Part shown: piece by piece, positions 1-12,252 of the stretch | How positions within the stretch are numbered: position 1 is the stretch's first letter | Layout of the letters: every line of letters starts with the position of its first letter | DNA from: Lamellibrachia satsuma | Lineage: Eukaryota; Annelida; Polychaeta; Sabellida; Siboglinidae | DNA: 64,000 nt | NCBI GenBank assembly: GCA_033239005.1 | Contig: BSQZ01000106.1 | Coordinates: forward strand, 1,167,001 to 1,231,000 | Direction of reading: 5' to 3' | The notes under the pieces: generated by a model | Databases searched by the model: none | What the model saw: the letters and a program-made list of their open reading frames with translations, nothing else | What the model was told of the DNA's origin: nothing | Position numbers and translations under genes: made by a program

Positions 1-1339
1 ACCTGCACTGTCAACTGAAAAAGACACAACCAACTCCAGAGAAAATTGATCACTGGGACGCAGTGGACATCTGAGGTTGACAAAATTAATTCAACCGACA
101 ACACATATTTAATCTCTTCCATGCTTGGCATTGATAATAATAAGAACTCTTCTTTTGCACTAAAATCGTCAGAAACAAAATTGAGCCATCCTCCATATGT
201 AAAAACAAAAGGGTTAGTCAAACTCAAAATCGGTAAGCAATATTAAAGTTGTCAACAGATGTGTGGATACACATCTGTTACTATCCTTTGGACAACTCCA
301 GACTAACACTAATGTGAAAGATGGTCAACAACGTTGTATGTATGAATCTAAATCAATACCTCTCCCTGGTGAATCGCTGACATACACGCTCCTTAGCTTC
401 ATACAATGTGATGTGATTCTTTCCAGAACTGTTGTAAACTAGAATACTTTTCCCACAAAGGTAGTTCACGCACCCACAACGGAGACCTACAACTGATGCA
501 AGTCTCGACTGGCAGGTCTCCAACTCCTAAAGTGGAACACATGCATCTTTTTATTTACATTTTGACACATTTAATATGTTTATTTCCATTTTGTATTATG
601 CTGTGCACTAATGTCCTTCATAATAGTCCTCAACCAGATGAGATTCATGTAGTATTGGAAGAAGACGGCTCTTTCTGTCTAATCTAATCTTCCATATGTT
701 ACTTTTGTGCTATAAAAGATACAATTATAATCGTCATTGAACATTAATCACCGATGATCTGCCATTGACATGCAAGTGAAGGCAACCAATATTACCTCCA
801 GAATTATTTTAGACGAAGAATGGACTTTTTTAATAATCAAACAGGAAAACACTGTTATTCCTGCCGAGGCCAGTTCTACACATGTGTGCTACATAATTAA
901 ACAGTCTTACACACTCATTTTCCTTGCAAAGACAACAAAGAGCATTCCTCCTGCTATCGACGAACAAGTATGACACAACTGAGGAAAACCTCAGAAAACA
1001 CCAAGCTTTAACTTAGCCAGACTTTTGAAATGGCACATAATTTTACCCAAGAATGATTTTATACCTGTTCGGCTAATGACAGAGTGGACATTGTTGACCA
1101 CGAGTCATCGTTGTTGTGAGTGACATTTACCAATGGCAATCGGAAAGGTAACAGGAGCTTTATAGAATATAAGACATTGGCACATGTCGTTCACAGCCTT
1201 GCTTGTGTTGGGAGGGTTCCTTAAATCACAATGGCCCTCCATATACTGAGAACCAAAAGAAATATGTTGCTATGAAGAACAAGGCTTGTGAGATATCATT
1301 ATAGTTGTTTACTACTTCACTAACTTGGAATGAATAATT
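1..1339. other. intergenic, no recognisable gene
   Basis: Only short open frames occur here. The stretch at about 1020-1320 reads as broken coding-like sequence on the plus strand, with residue runs such as TNGNRKGNRSFIEYKTLAHV separated by stops. It looks like a decayed transposon or pseudogene, but I cannot name the family. I see no splice-consistent gene model. Confidence 0.5.
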
Positions 1340-1925
1340 CTACACTGCATGGCTTAAGGTGTGTCCTTACAGTGATGGAAGGACTTAATGGTGTATTGCT
1401 TGGCTTCAGATGTGTCCTTACAGTGATGGGAGGACTTAATGGTGTATTGCTTGGCTTCAGATGTGTCCTTACAGTGATGGGAGGACTTAATGGTGTATTG
1501 CTTGGCTTCAGATGTGTCCTTACAGTGATGGGAGGACTTAATGGTGGATTGCTTGGCTTCAGATGTGTCCTTACAGTGATGGGAGGACTTAATGATGGAT
1601 TGCTTGGTTTCAGATGTGCCCTTACAGCGATGGGAGGACTTAATGGTGTATTTCTTGGCTTCAGATGTGTCCTTACAATGATGGAAGGACTTAATGGTGG
1701 ATTGTATGGCTTAAGGTGTGTCCTTACAATGATGGAAGGACCTAATTGTGCATTGCTTGGTTTACTGCCCATGCATTGGTGGAAGGATTTAATAGTGTAT
1801 TGCTTGGCTTACGGTGTGTCCTTGCCATGACGGAAAGACTTAATGGTGTATTGCTAGACTTACCGTCCATGCAATGGTGGAAGGAGTTAATGGTGTATTG
1901 TTTGGCTGACAGTGTTTTGTGGAGG
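1340..1925. repeat. 51-bp tandem repeat (satellite-like)
   Basis: The unit begins ggacttaatggtgtattgct and repeats every 51 bp (for example at 1381 and 1432). About eight good copies run to about 1760, followed by more diverged ones to about 1925. Because 51 is divisible by three, both strands stay open (about 150 codons on minus, 166 on plus). These repetitive frames are a by-product of the repeat and not evidence of a gene. Confidence 0.9.
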
Positions 1926-2477
1926 GATGTAGTGGTCTACCGATATAAGTAAGTGCAGTGTAACTTTAGTGACATGTTGTTGTGATATGTTTAAACAAAT
2001 TTACTGTTATTCAAGAATTAATTCTTCTTGGAGTCTGTCTTCATGTGGTATGCGATGCAAATATATTTGAATTACGAAAGTGTTGTTATTATTAATTCAC
2101 TCAGACCAACGTTGTGTTGGAATGGCGTGACATCACTGAACTGTTACTGTTGTGAGTTTGCTGTGTGGACGTTTTACCTATGTCGTAATCGTTAATTCGT
2201 CTTTCTTAGCTGGAAAACCGACGTTGAGTTTGATTGATCAAGTTCGGTGATGTTGAACAAAATTGTGATGAATATTTGAATCTTTGCAGTATTTACCGCG
2301 ATGTCTTTGGAACGCCGCATTGTGTTATATACCCCCAGCATGTTGAGGCTAGGCAGAATTTTGGAAGAAGACGAAATTCCAGGTTTGTCTTGACTACTGC
2401 ACCGCTCAGTGGTCGGTGTGTAACGAAATTAGTGTAATTATCAGCCACTGCGTCTCACAACATTCTTATTGCAAAGG
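1926..2477. other. intergenic, unassigned
   Basis: No gene or clear repeat structure is recognised. Short open frames only. Confidence 0.4.
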
Positions 2478-3152
2478 GGTCGTGCATAAAGTACGTAACG
2501 CTCAGGGGGAGTGTTCGGGTAAACGTTACGGAGCGTTACGTGAGGTTGGGTGTGTTGGCGATCGTTACGTTCGATGTTTAAGCAGTTCTTTGCTCGTCTA
2601 GCTGTCGATATCAGCCTGATAACATTGATTGCGATGCCAGTTTTGGGGTATGTTTGAACTGGATTCCGACGGAATAGGAACGCGGACCCGACCATGCGTC
2701 AGTGAAGTATGTGGTGACGCGCGAAAAAGTCTGCAAACTTGATGTTCCGGAAAAACACTTTTCAAAATACCAGCGTGTGGCCTCGCAACCCCTGGAAAAA
2801 CGTCACCAAGAACTCAAGTACATGGAATTGAATCAGAATAGCCAAAACCACACTAATCCCCTTGGGCAGCACTGTATCACTGAGAAGATGTCGTGTTCGT
2901 GCGTGCGTGCGTGCGTGCGTGCATGCGTGGGTGGGCGAGTGCGGGCGGGCGGGCGGGCGTTCATGCGTGTCTGTAGGACAATTACAAGAACAAGTGTAAC
3001 CGACTCATCAGTGTATCAGTACACTCCCAATGGCTTCACTCCAAACATCATTACACAAATTAAAGCACACGTACGGCGTTACGAAACGTCACAATTGGTG
3101 GGGGGACTCTCAGAAAAGTAAAAAATAGCGTGACGTACTTTATGGATAGCCC
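2478..3152. mobile_element. putative non-autonomous DNA transposon with terminal inverted repeats
   Basis: The left end contains cataaagtacgtaacgct, near 2485. The right end, read on the minus strand, contains ccataaagtacgtcacgct, near 3150. The outer bases start with GGG on both sides, and the inward sequence stays loosely related (gttacg-rich). This fits a TIR element of about 675 bp. I could not define a target-site duplication, so boundaries and superfamily are uncertain. A 139-codon plus-strand frame (2702-3121) inside it has no recognised domain and includes simple-repeat sequence. Confidence 0.5.
2899..2961. repeat. GTGC/GGGC simple repeat
   Basis: Runs of gtgc units are followed by gggc units inside the putative TIR element. 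Confidence 0.9.
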
Positions 3153-3650
3153 AAAAGTTTTACGACAAGAAAGAGCGACATGGAGCATATACCCACCACA
3201 ATGAATGGTTTATGTTCCGAAGTGTGTAAGATAGTACCTCACTTGGTCAAAGCGTATAGCGGAAGTGGCCAAGACAGGTAAAACAAACTAGTTCTATATG
3301 TAGAAATCTCCGAAGCAGCCCCCCTCAAATATAAAAGAACTGCGTATTTTACACTAGTAAATGCGGAATGGAGTATTCCTGAAGAAGGACATATTAACTA
3401 TTTAGACGCCATCCAAAAGTCCCAGTATTCCTACGATGCAAGTGCAACTAAACTACTGCCAAATTTTAAATGGCTTACTGTATTTGGCGCGTTGGCGCGC
3501 TGAATACAGTAGAGTAGGTGCGCTGGCAGTTGGGGCAAGTAAGTGTGAAGTGATCGATTAGTTTGGAAAATATGCAAGAAAACTGTACCTACACAATTCT
3601 CGAGGCGTTCGCCATGATTGTTGTGCGTCTAGGAACTTACATATACTTAT

Positions 3651-3654
<4 letters not shown>

Positions 3655-3688
<34 letters not shown>
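3655..3688. repeat. (AT)n microsatellite
   Basis: An uninterrupted alternating TA tract of about 34 bp. Confidence 0.95.
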
Positions 3689-4010
3689 CCAACACATATA
3701 TTACCAAACACAAGTCACAGACACATTAGTACTAGTGGGACACATCGGTGACTATAAACATACAACACATTTTAACTTTATCGGATGAAAATGAACGCAA
3801 CTATTTTTTATAATAATCAATCACCACAGGAAGCAATATAACGGCTCCGTGGTGTCTATACATTTGATGTGTTGCGTTTTGCAATACAGTGAGGCTTCCG
3901 AACACGCCGTAGCAATGTTGTGAAGTGGCGTCTTTTCGCGAAAGCATACGTATTTTCCAAATTAATCGATCACTTAATTCACACTTACTTGGCCCCAACT
4001 GCCAGCGCAC

Positions 4011-4465
4011 ATACTTTATTATTATTATATCGGAATTTATATAGCGCCCGAATCCAATTAAGATCAAATGCTCTCAGGCGTTTTACATGAAACTGCATAA
4101 ATTAAATTAAACTATAAAATACATACTTTACATAAAACTGCATAAATTAAATAAAACTATAAAATATAGATTATTTTAAAAGTAGATAAATGTAAAGGAG
4201 CTGATTTAAACATTACAACAATAACTAAGCACAGATATTACACTTATAGTACACACATGAATAAAATTACGAATAAGTCATTGGTATATAGCAATGTCAT
4301 TAAAACTAGAGCGTGACTCAGTCACGTCAGTCGTATGCCAGTTTAAAGAGATGTGTTTAACTGTCTCTTGAAAGAGCTGAGAGTGTTCAGTTGTTTAATG
4401 TTCTCAGGCAAGTCGTTCCACAGTATGGCCGCGTGTCGGCTGAAACAACGTTCACCATAAGTTGC
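4011..4465 (-). mobile_element. LINE 3' end fragment (CR1/L2-like), minus strand
   Basis: On the minus strand, about 4460-4345 encodes the typical C-terminal tail of a non-LTR reverse transcriptase (SRHAAILWNDLPENIKQLNT, then a FKRQLN motif and a stop). A 3' untranslated part follows, ending in a ggcgctatataaattc segment and an (ATA)n tail near 4011. The element at 19556-20060 has the same architecture. 5'-truncated and presumably dead. An approximately 45-bp duplication lies at 4086-4165. Confidence 0.65.
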
Positions 4466-4979
4466 AGTCCGTAGCACAGGTACGACGAGAAGTGAATTCT
4501 CCGTTGATCACAGCAGAGGACAAATGCTGGCGAGGGCTGTGTGAATGGCACCCGTCCCGGTCACGGGATGGAGGAAGGATCGAAGGAAGGATAGAAGCGG
4601 TCCAGAGAACCTAATTCTAGTTGTTTCCAGCACTCGGCAACGTTCTATTAACTGACTAGTCAGTATGTTGTGGTTACTACAATTGAGGGCGGTCACTGCC
4701 AGGGTGCATGTCGTCGTCAATGGTTCTTTTACGTCCCCAGTTAAGTGAGACGTGACCGACATTAATTAACGTGATTATCCGAGTGACGATCGACGGAAAC
4801 AGTCCCCAACGTTGAAAGCCAGGTTTTGTACCAAACATACCCAAGCCCGGTCCGGGTCTTGGACTCAGAACTCTGTCATGTAAAGCGGCTGTGCTAACCA
4901 ATTCTTTACCGCGTTTAATTCTCAACTAAAGGAGTTGGATCGTGCACAGGACAATAAAAGACGGGTATATTATGTAACC

Positions 4980-5215
4980 ATACATTGTCCTGAGTAGACG
5001 TAGATCTAAAAAAAATCGCTTTCCAAATCTTTCCCATTCAGGACAATCCCAGAGTGGAACAAATTACCAGGAAATATAATATTATGTACGACCTGCTCCA
5101 GTACGACCTTTCCAAGTAGGCTAGTGTGCTGTCTCAAAAGCTTAGCTGCTGGCTTCCTCCACAGGCGTGTTAATTGTCCCTGTTGGGAATTAGATTGCAT
5201 ATCAAAATTAAAGTG
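4980..5215 (+). mobile_element. LINE reverse-transcriptase C-terminal fragment, plus strand
   Basis: The plus strand reads KSFPFRTIPEWNKLPGNI and continues open to about 5213. This is the common -FFPRTI-WN-LP- closing motif of non-LTR retrotransposon polymerases. Short, truncated relic. Confidence 0.6.
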
Positions 5216-5269
5216 ATCCCAAGTTATGTACCATGTAATAACTTGAAGGACTGCGTTAGCGTGAATTCT

Positions 5270-5440
5270 GATCATGGTTCGACGTCACATTGGCGCGTTT
5301 TGTGAGTCGGCAAAGTCACCGGACCAGTACTTTTCCCGAATAGCCGTCTCCGTGGGTGTTTACGACCCGGAACGACGTCAGATTGGTTGACGCGCTTGCG
5401 TGACGTCACAGATCAACGTCCATTGCGTAACACGTTTGTT
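5270..5440. promoter_or_regulatory. CpG-rich segment with a full CRE-like palindrome
   Basis: The stretch is richer in CG dinucleotides than its surroundings. It contains tgacgtca at about 5400-5407 plus two further gacgtca-type half or near matches. It could be a promoter or enhancer, but I see no exon that it clearly serves. Confidence 0.3.
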
Positions 5441-6050
5441 ACTACGTAAATATTTCATTTTCTTCTTCACATTACAATTCCTTCGAATTTGAAGATGATA
5501 TGCTCGCGCATGAACAGTCAGAGAAAGCAAATAAATGACAGTATATGTAGACAGACATCATATATTATTATTTATAAAGTTACACCCAATGAACCACATT
5601 AACATATATTTGACAATTATGTAACGTTTATCCATGTATTCCTATTGGAACGTGTTGACAGTTGTTCGTAAATGTACTTACTGAACGGCAGTGTTGACAT
5701 TCATAACTAAGAGATAACGGTCAAATTTGTGTGGTCACAATATGCGACACACACTGCATGCACTGCAGTTGTTTGGATTCGTCCCAACTGAATATGTCAC
5801 GTTACGCCGATTGCGCATGTACAGTCACACATGACTCACAGAGTCGTGCTGTTGACGACAGTTTAATAGAATGCGAAAAAAAATGGTATGAGGAGGTAAT
5901 CGCGTGTGTTATGAATTAATTAAGGTCATAGCCTGACATCTATGCATATTATTTGGTTAATGTCGTAGGTCTGTCTTCGTGCGGCTTGTTTGGAGATTAT
6001 CATGTAGAATTTGGGGCGGCCGGCCGGGCTGACTATAATTAAGTATTCCA

Positions 6051-6090
<40 letters not shown>

Positions 6091-6846
6091 CACACGTATG
6101 TTGTCGCCGTAAAAATATGACTATATAAACATTAATTAACTTCACCAATTAATCATGCATAGGCCTACAATAATCGTTTCTAATTGTTTCACGAGAACAA
6201 TTGTTAAAAACTCAATGTGTTCATGGCTGTTTAACAATCATGCACAAGGACAGTGACGAAATGTGAAATTGTATATTATCCGTGCAACAATGTGCGCGTG
6301 ACAGTAGCCAATAATTAAATCGTGCCTATATGTATGCATATACATTATTATAGACAGCTATACATATTGAAAAGAGGGCTCGAGCATACATAATCAGCCG
6401 GGGATTTCTGGGATAATTTCTTTAAAATATTATATTTAAGCCCCCCCCCCTTCGAGGATGGGCATGACAGACGTTATATCGAGTGTCGATTGAGTTACAT
6501 ATAAGCGCAGTAACATATGCCAGGGGTATAATTATCGCCATGATCTTGTGAAAGTCGGGTAATAGAAACAGGTTCGTTTTGTAAGGTTTGGTCAGCCTAA
6601 AATTGTAAGAACAGAGATAGTGGTCACTGCAGACATATTTAATCAATGATTTAACGCTAGCATAAAGAAAACCCAGGTTGATACAACTTATGTAAGGCAA
6701 GCTAGTTTCTGGCCAGTCTGCAGCTTTGCTTATTATTTAGTATACACAGTAGGGAGGGGTAGAATCGCCCCGACTGTAATAATAACTGGACTGTCAAACG
6801 GGAGAAATGTTTACCCGATTTAGAATGCAGGCCATAAGAAACTAGT
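5441..6846. other. intergenic, nothing recognised apart from a simple repeat
   Basis: A 62-codon plus-strand frame (5731-5919) has no recognisable domain. I find no splice-consistent gene here. Confidence 0.4.
6050..6096. repeat. (CGCA)n microsatellite
   Basis: Eleven or so consecutive cgca units. The cysteine/arginine/valine-rich open frame across it is an artefact. Confidence 0.95.
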
Positions 6847-7185
6847 TTAGTTGGCAACTGACCGTCCCCAATGACACAAGAAGGTCTCCCAGTCCTGGGG
6901 GTTCAGAAGGTGACCCGATACCTTGCATACGACGGTCATTTCCAGCATATACGGGGATGACGGTTGTATATGGACATCGGCCAATAACGGCTTTCTCGAT
7001 TTCCTAAAATGGTTAACCGCGCCTCCACTGAGGCGGGGTTCTTCTGAAAGCTCTGGTATAAATAGGCCAGAAATAGACTCATTAAACAATGGGTACACGC
7101 GATCTACATTACCACGCACCTCGTTCAATTTGGACTCAAAATTATCGGCAAGGATGGGCCACGCCGGCCCATACCTACCTTACCA
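6847..7185 (-). pseudogene. unidentified coding-like remnant, minus strand
   Basis: An open minus-strand frame of about 112 codons runs from near 7185 (just after an in-frame TAA) to a stop near 6847. Its composition is protein-like, with no low-complexity stretch. I do not recognise a family. A plus-strand frame of 88 codons (6923-7189) overlaps it, so the true coding strand is not certain. It could be an old exon, a decayed mobile element or chance. Confidence 0.3.
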
Positions 7186-7243
7186 TTAGAAAGCTAAATT
7201 TATTGAAGACTTTTAAATGTTAAATGGGAGACACAAGAACAAT

Positions 7244-7560
7244 GGCAGAGAACCAGTCTATGTTGTACGATCAACACTTCTGCATTAATAAAATCTTGCG
7301 AACCTGGAAGATGCGTTCACGGCTTATTATACCGATCTGATCGTCTGCGGTATTATCAGTAAGCAGCTAGACGATCTGGCGAGCGACAAAGACAATTACT
7401 ACACAAAAGTGAGTATTCTCAACGAATGCACGCGCCCTTAAGAGAAGCTCTTACAGTTTGCGTACGCGGACATGCGCACTGGCACGACGCCTGGATCCCA
7501 CCAGCATGTGCATTTGTTTACGACATTAGCATATTATAATTCGGCTAAAAATAACTCATA
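7244..7560 (+). pseudogene. unidentified frameshifted coding-like remnant, plus strand
   Basis: An ATG at about 7244 opens a frame (MAENQSMLYDQHFCINKILR...). After about 25-30 codons the protein-like reading continues in the next frame (AYYTDLIVCGIISKQLDDLA...) until an in-frame stop near 7440. Shorter open stretches follow to about 7560. The shift and stop suggest a broken gene. The family is not recognised. It sits directly upstream of the BTB gene, between it and the remnant on the opposite strand. Confidence 0.3.
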
Positions 7561-7711
7561 ACAGCGAACGCGTGACCCAGATTAACATTAGTCATTACGA
7601 CGAAGTGGCGTCGTCTGCGAACTGAACCACGATTTGGGCAGATAAACTTGGCTTTCCTAAAATCACTTCGTTGGTACGTCAGGAGTTTTGTACAGAGCGA
7701 AACTGGACGGC

Positions 7712-10200
7712 ATGTCGAGCAGATACAAGGAAATGGATACGCTTAGTTGCGACGAAGGTAAGGCTGTTGTATGTTTAGCTGGGGCTGGGAGATGCATTCT
7801 CGGCTGGAGTGGTCGATGTAAACAAAGACGGCGTGATAGAGTCGTTCACTTCGGTGGCTTGTGTCCAAAGTGTGACGTTGTCACATCCACTGTGCAGTGA
7901 CTGCGCAGTTCGTGTGTTGTAGTAAAACGGCTACATTCGCTCTTATTTACTTCGCTAGTTTATTTATGCGCGTTGATGCCCGTGTTTAGTAATGACTAAT
8001 GACGTGATTACATCATGAATGTGTCCACGAACCCGGACCTTGAACTCAGTGAGTCAATGTTTAATGCTGGGCGAATGTTGCTGGTTCCCAGACTACATTG
8101 AGTTGGTTCGTTCTTTTGTTTGCGTGGGTGGGGCGTAGCCCGCAGATCACACCTCTTGATATTGTGGGCAGAGTGTAAATTGTGTGTTTCACTCAATTAT
8201 CCTTGTTATGTTTTGGAAGCGTTCCTTTAATATGGATTCACCATTAATGTGTGAATTACTTAAATACATGTTTTCAATCGCTACCAATTTGCAATAATAT
8301 TTTTAATTTATAAAAAATGTCTCATTAGTTTGGCACCACTATATACTTTCATCTTGCCTTATAAGTTACTTATAATCAGCACAAATCATGGTAGACCATC
8401 ACCAAGCTTCGGCTATGACATTCTTACCTGACAGTAATTATAACAGCTGCATGGGGCAGATAAATCTAGGATTTCATATTGGAGGGAGCCGTGCATGATC
8501 CTCTTTGATGAGATTAATTTAAGTCACTGACATATGGTCACCTGAACATTAAGCTTTGCAATCCTTCTGAAGATTTTAATACTTTTATCTGATTAATGAC
8601 TTTCAATGCTTTCCATCTGCATGTTGGATCCAGTTTGCTACATGATTTTCTATAATTACACATGCACTGCACATTGTTTGTTGTGCGATCCCAGTTTTAG
8701 GGGAATGCAAGCTGTGTAAATCGCCCAGGTGTCTGATTAAATGGTTTTGTAAATAAAATAATAATTTTTTATAGGAGTGACCCTACCGACATCACAATCC
8801 CCCCAAAAAAGTTGCAGTGAATGGAAATTAAGCCAATTGTTAAAAAAAATCAACCGGGGAAAACACTATAAAAATATACCTTTCCAATTTTTGTATGATG
8901 CAAAACCTGATAACTCATGTGGACCCTTAACCCACCCACCCACGTGCACTTTTTTATTATTTGAATTGTTTTACATTTATAACGCCCCTAAGTACCCCAG
9001 TGTTACTGTTGTAGGCATGGAGGGTTGCTACCCGGATTTCACCGTGGTGGACGAGATGGCCAGTGTCACACTGGTCATAGAGGGTCATAAACTGTATGTA
9101 CACAGGGAGGTGCTGGCTGCGTGGTCCCCCGTCTTTAGGGCCATGTTCGTTCAGGACTTCAAGGAAAAGTCAATGGCTGAAATTGAACTTCCAGGGAAGA
9201 AAGTGGAAGACTTTGTTCAGCTGCTGCATTGTATATACCCCCCAATTCAGGAGATCACGGGTAAGGAGAAAGGGTGATAGGGAGACAGACCTTGGGTCAT
9301 ATAATTTTCATCAATCCCACTTCATGTTTTACCCATGAGCTATACATACCCAGGACAATAACGACATGATTGATATAAAAAAATAACATAGTGAGTATTA
9401 TATACTAAGTATAAGATATACTGTATATCAACTTATCAAGTTAGTATCTCAAGAGCAAACAAACAATCTAGATGCTCACTGGATAATGTTTATTGGAGCT
9501 ATTCTATGGTTATTTTGAATTGAATGGTTTTAATAAAAGGTTTCAAGATAAACTAGCATTTTTTCTCCTACCTGTGACATTACTAAATATAAAATATTCC
9601 ACAATTTATTTTAACTTTTTGGTCATGTTTCATGCTTCTCTTCGACAATAAAAATATAGTCAGAAAAATTCAGGAAAGTGAAATTTATAGTGGTGTTTCT
9701 CTGCTTCAGACACCAACGTCTTCCATCTGCTGCCTCTGACGGAGGAGTACCAGATCTGTGAGGTGAAGAAACGCTGTGAGGAGTATCTGCTCACGCGGCC
9801 GGGCAGCATGGAGCTTCTTATTACTGCCCAGACATACGGTCTACCAAGTGTTCTCAATAAATGCATTGAGTTCGCACGAAAGAAGTCGCTTGTAGATCTT
9901 CAGAAAGATGCGTTCTTCAAGAGCATCCACTCGGAGAATGTCATCCGGATTATGACGATGCGATGTGAAGATCTCGAGGATAAACTGGAGCAGAGCAGGA
10001 AGACGGTGACAGAGCGTGACGTCCGGCTCTATGGGTGCATTAATGAGTTCGCGTCAGGGTATGGGAGTTTCTGTACGGAGTGCAAGTCTCGCCGAATCAA
10101 CGACGCATGCTTTAACTGTCTCAAGATGTTCCGAGAGAAGGTGAAAACAAAGTGTGATGAGGTGCGACAGATTCGCAATCAGATGCCATTGGTGTTGTGA
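7712..10200 (+). CDS. BTB/POZ domain protein with C-terminal coiled coil and CxxC pairs
   Basis: My three-exon model is 7712-7757, 9015-9260 and 9710-10200. It has GT/AG junctions and consistent phase and gives 260 residues. The start ATG at 7712 gives a 15-codon first exon. Residues about 20-120 form a BTB/POZ fold: a short strand pair, VHREVLAAWSPVFRAMF, an ELPGKKVEDFVQLLHCIY strand-helix, then an HLLPLTEEYQICEVKKRCEEYL helix pair. This resembles the BTB of BTB/MATH and related Cul3 adaptors. No MATH or Kelch part is present. Residues about 190-210 are helical and charged (EDLEDKLEQSRKTVTERDV). The tail has CTEC...CFNC, a possible small metal-binding knuckle. Role as a substrate adaptor is inferred from the fold only. 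An AATAAA lies at 10452. Confidence 0.8.
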
Positions 10201-11894
10201 TGACCGCACAAAGACAGTTATGGTTGATGGGGAGACTTGAGTGTTTCATCTGTTGCCGTAGATGAATGGTTGTATATCTATAAGGTTTTATAAGGTGAAT
10301 TGGTTATGGGTCAGTGCACACTGTATTACCCCGGCACACAATATATTTATGTTCGTATATATCAGGTAACGCTGTTGGCAGTGTTCATGAGCACATGCTT
10401 CCTGCGAGATGTCAAAGCACAATATGGAAATAGAATCATCTGATGCCAACCAATAAATGTCAAGATTATACTCAAGGCATTCCCTTAAAACTTCAATATG
10501 ATTTTTCACTCTTCCTGTTTCAGGAAGAGTGGAAGATTAATTTTGCACAAAAACAAACCTAACTAGTGTTGACTATGATATGCTAGCTTGTTTGTACAAA
10601 TGTTCTATTTAGATTTGATGACAAATTATGTTCAATTCAGCTAAACTGACATTTGGCAAAAACGGACAAAAATGGCTTATGTGTAGCCAGCTCGCCAGTG
10701 TATTATGACATACGGCTATTCACATTTTCACAAATTATCTGATGTAATGATCTAAGACAACATCAGTGAACCTGATTTGGGACAGGCTAAATGAACGACA
10801 GGAAAGCTGATTGAATCATTACATGCGTAATGTTAAAAAACACTTGCACATCTGAAAAAGCCTGCCAGTGGAAACAGTTAGCAAGTTTAAACACTAAAAC
10901 ACGTTCATGCCATGGATGGCAAGTTTAAACACTAAAACACGTTCATGCTATGGCTGCAACGGGTTGTATGCTGCACATTAAAAATTATGTAGGTTGAAAG
11001 TGTGACATATTGTAGAACAGAGTGACGCTGCTGTATTATAGAGTTTTGCCAATTTACAGCAAGATTTTATTGCATTTGTATAGATGAGAAAAGTAGGACT
11101 GTAAACGCTTGTTCCAGTGGGCATTCATAGGTGTGCTTTGGTAATGGATCAACTAAACTGTAGTAGCTGGACTACTATTCAACAAATGTCATGCATACAA
11201 TCTTTCAGTGTTAAAATGGCTGCTGACACAGTCTGGGTTATAATATTTGCCTGTAAATGATACTATAATTATGTTTGCATATGAAGCGTTTATCAAGTTG
11301 ATAGTGGTCATTATTGACTGATGAAATAATGTTTTTCCGATTTATCACTTAACAATATGCAGTATATTATATATAATTATATAAACTCTTCATTAAGACT
11401 GTTAAATACTACTAAGTACTAATACCATATATCTAGCAAAACAACTGTGTACTGCTGAACAAAGTCTTGCTACGTTGTTCTTAACGCAAGACAAAGGAGT
11501 GTCTGGTTTTCTTAAAAAGCTTTTCTTATGCTCTAAATGTCTGTTGTGAAATACTGGAATAACGGGTTAATAATTTAGATTTGGTAACACGGGTGCTGTT
11601 TCCAAGGAGAAGTTGAGACTTTGTGATCACCTGTTTTTACCTAAGAATTTAAGTAATAGGTATAATTTTAGTACGTAACAAAGCATGATGTACGTTATAG
11701 GTGCATATAATAGTTTTTATATTTATTTATGTAGTTCTGGTGGGATGTGAAAATATTGTGCATACTTGTGTGTTCAGCGTACCTTTGTTTATTTTATTAA
11801 GTTGAAGTATCAACTTTTATATTTGCATATACTAAGCTACATGTTACCATCAAATATAGGGTAATTATCCGAGGGTAATTATTGTGTGCAATCT
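10201..11894. other. intergenic / 3' UTR
   Basis: The first part is probably the 3' UTR of the BTB gene (AATAAA at 10452-10457). A tandem duplication of about 38 bp lies at 10880-10956. No other gene is recognised. Confidence 0.5.
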
Positions 11895-11900
11895 ATGGAA

Positions 11901-12252
11901 ATGATATAAACCAGAGGTTTACTTCTTAATACAGGTCAACGCAGTATAAATATATATAAACCAGAGGTTTACTTCTTAATACAGGTCAACGCAGTATAAA
12001 TATATATAAACCAGAGGTTTACTTCTTAATACAGGTCAACGCAGTATAAATATATATATAAACCAGGTTTACTTATTAATACAGGTCAACGCAGTATAAA
12101 TATATATAAACCAGAGGTTTACTTCTTAATACAGGTCAACGCAGTATAAATATATATAAACCAGAGGTTTACTTCTTAATACAGGTCAACGCAGTATAAA
12201 TATATATATAAACCAGGTTTACTTATTAATACAGGTCAACGCAGTATAAATT
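11901..12252. repeat. 50-bp tandem repeat
   Basis: About seven copies of a unit with ccagaggtttacttcttaat and acaggtcaacgcagtataaa, spaced 50 bp (ccagagg at 11911, 11961, 12011). Two copies share the same variant (extra ta pairs, ccaggtttacttatt). This suggests that a block of three units was itself duplicated. Confidence 0.9.

Noticed and set aside
1320..1772. 150-codon minus-strand proline/threonine repeat protein
   Set aside because: Produced by the 51-bp tandem repeat; the opposite strand is equally open.
8777..9277. 166-codon plus-strand frame at the BTB gene taken as one exon
   Set aside because: Only the part from 9015 matches a BTB domain. It is preceded by a clear acceptor (ttgttgtag), and the first 80 codons are intron sequence.
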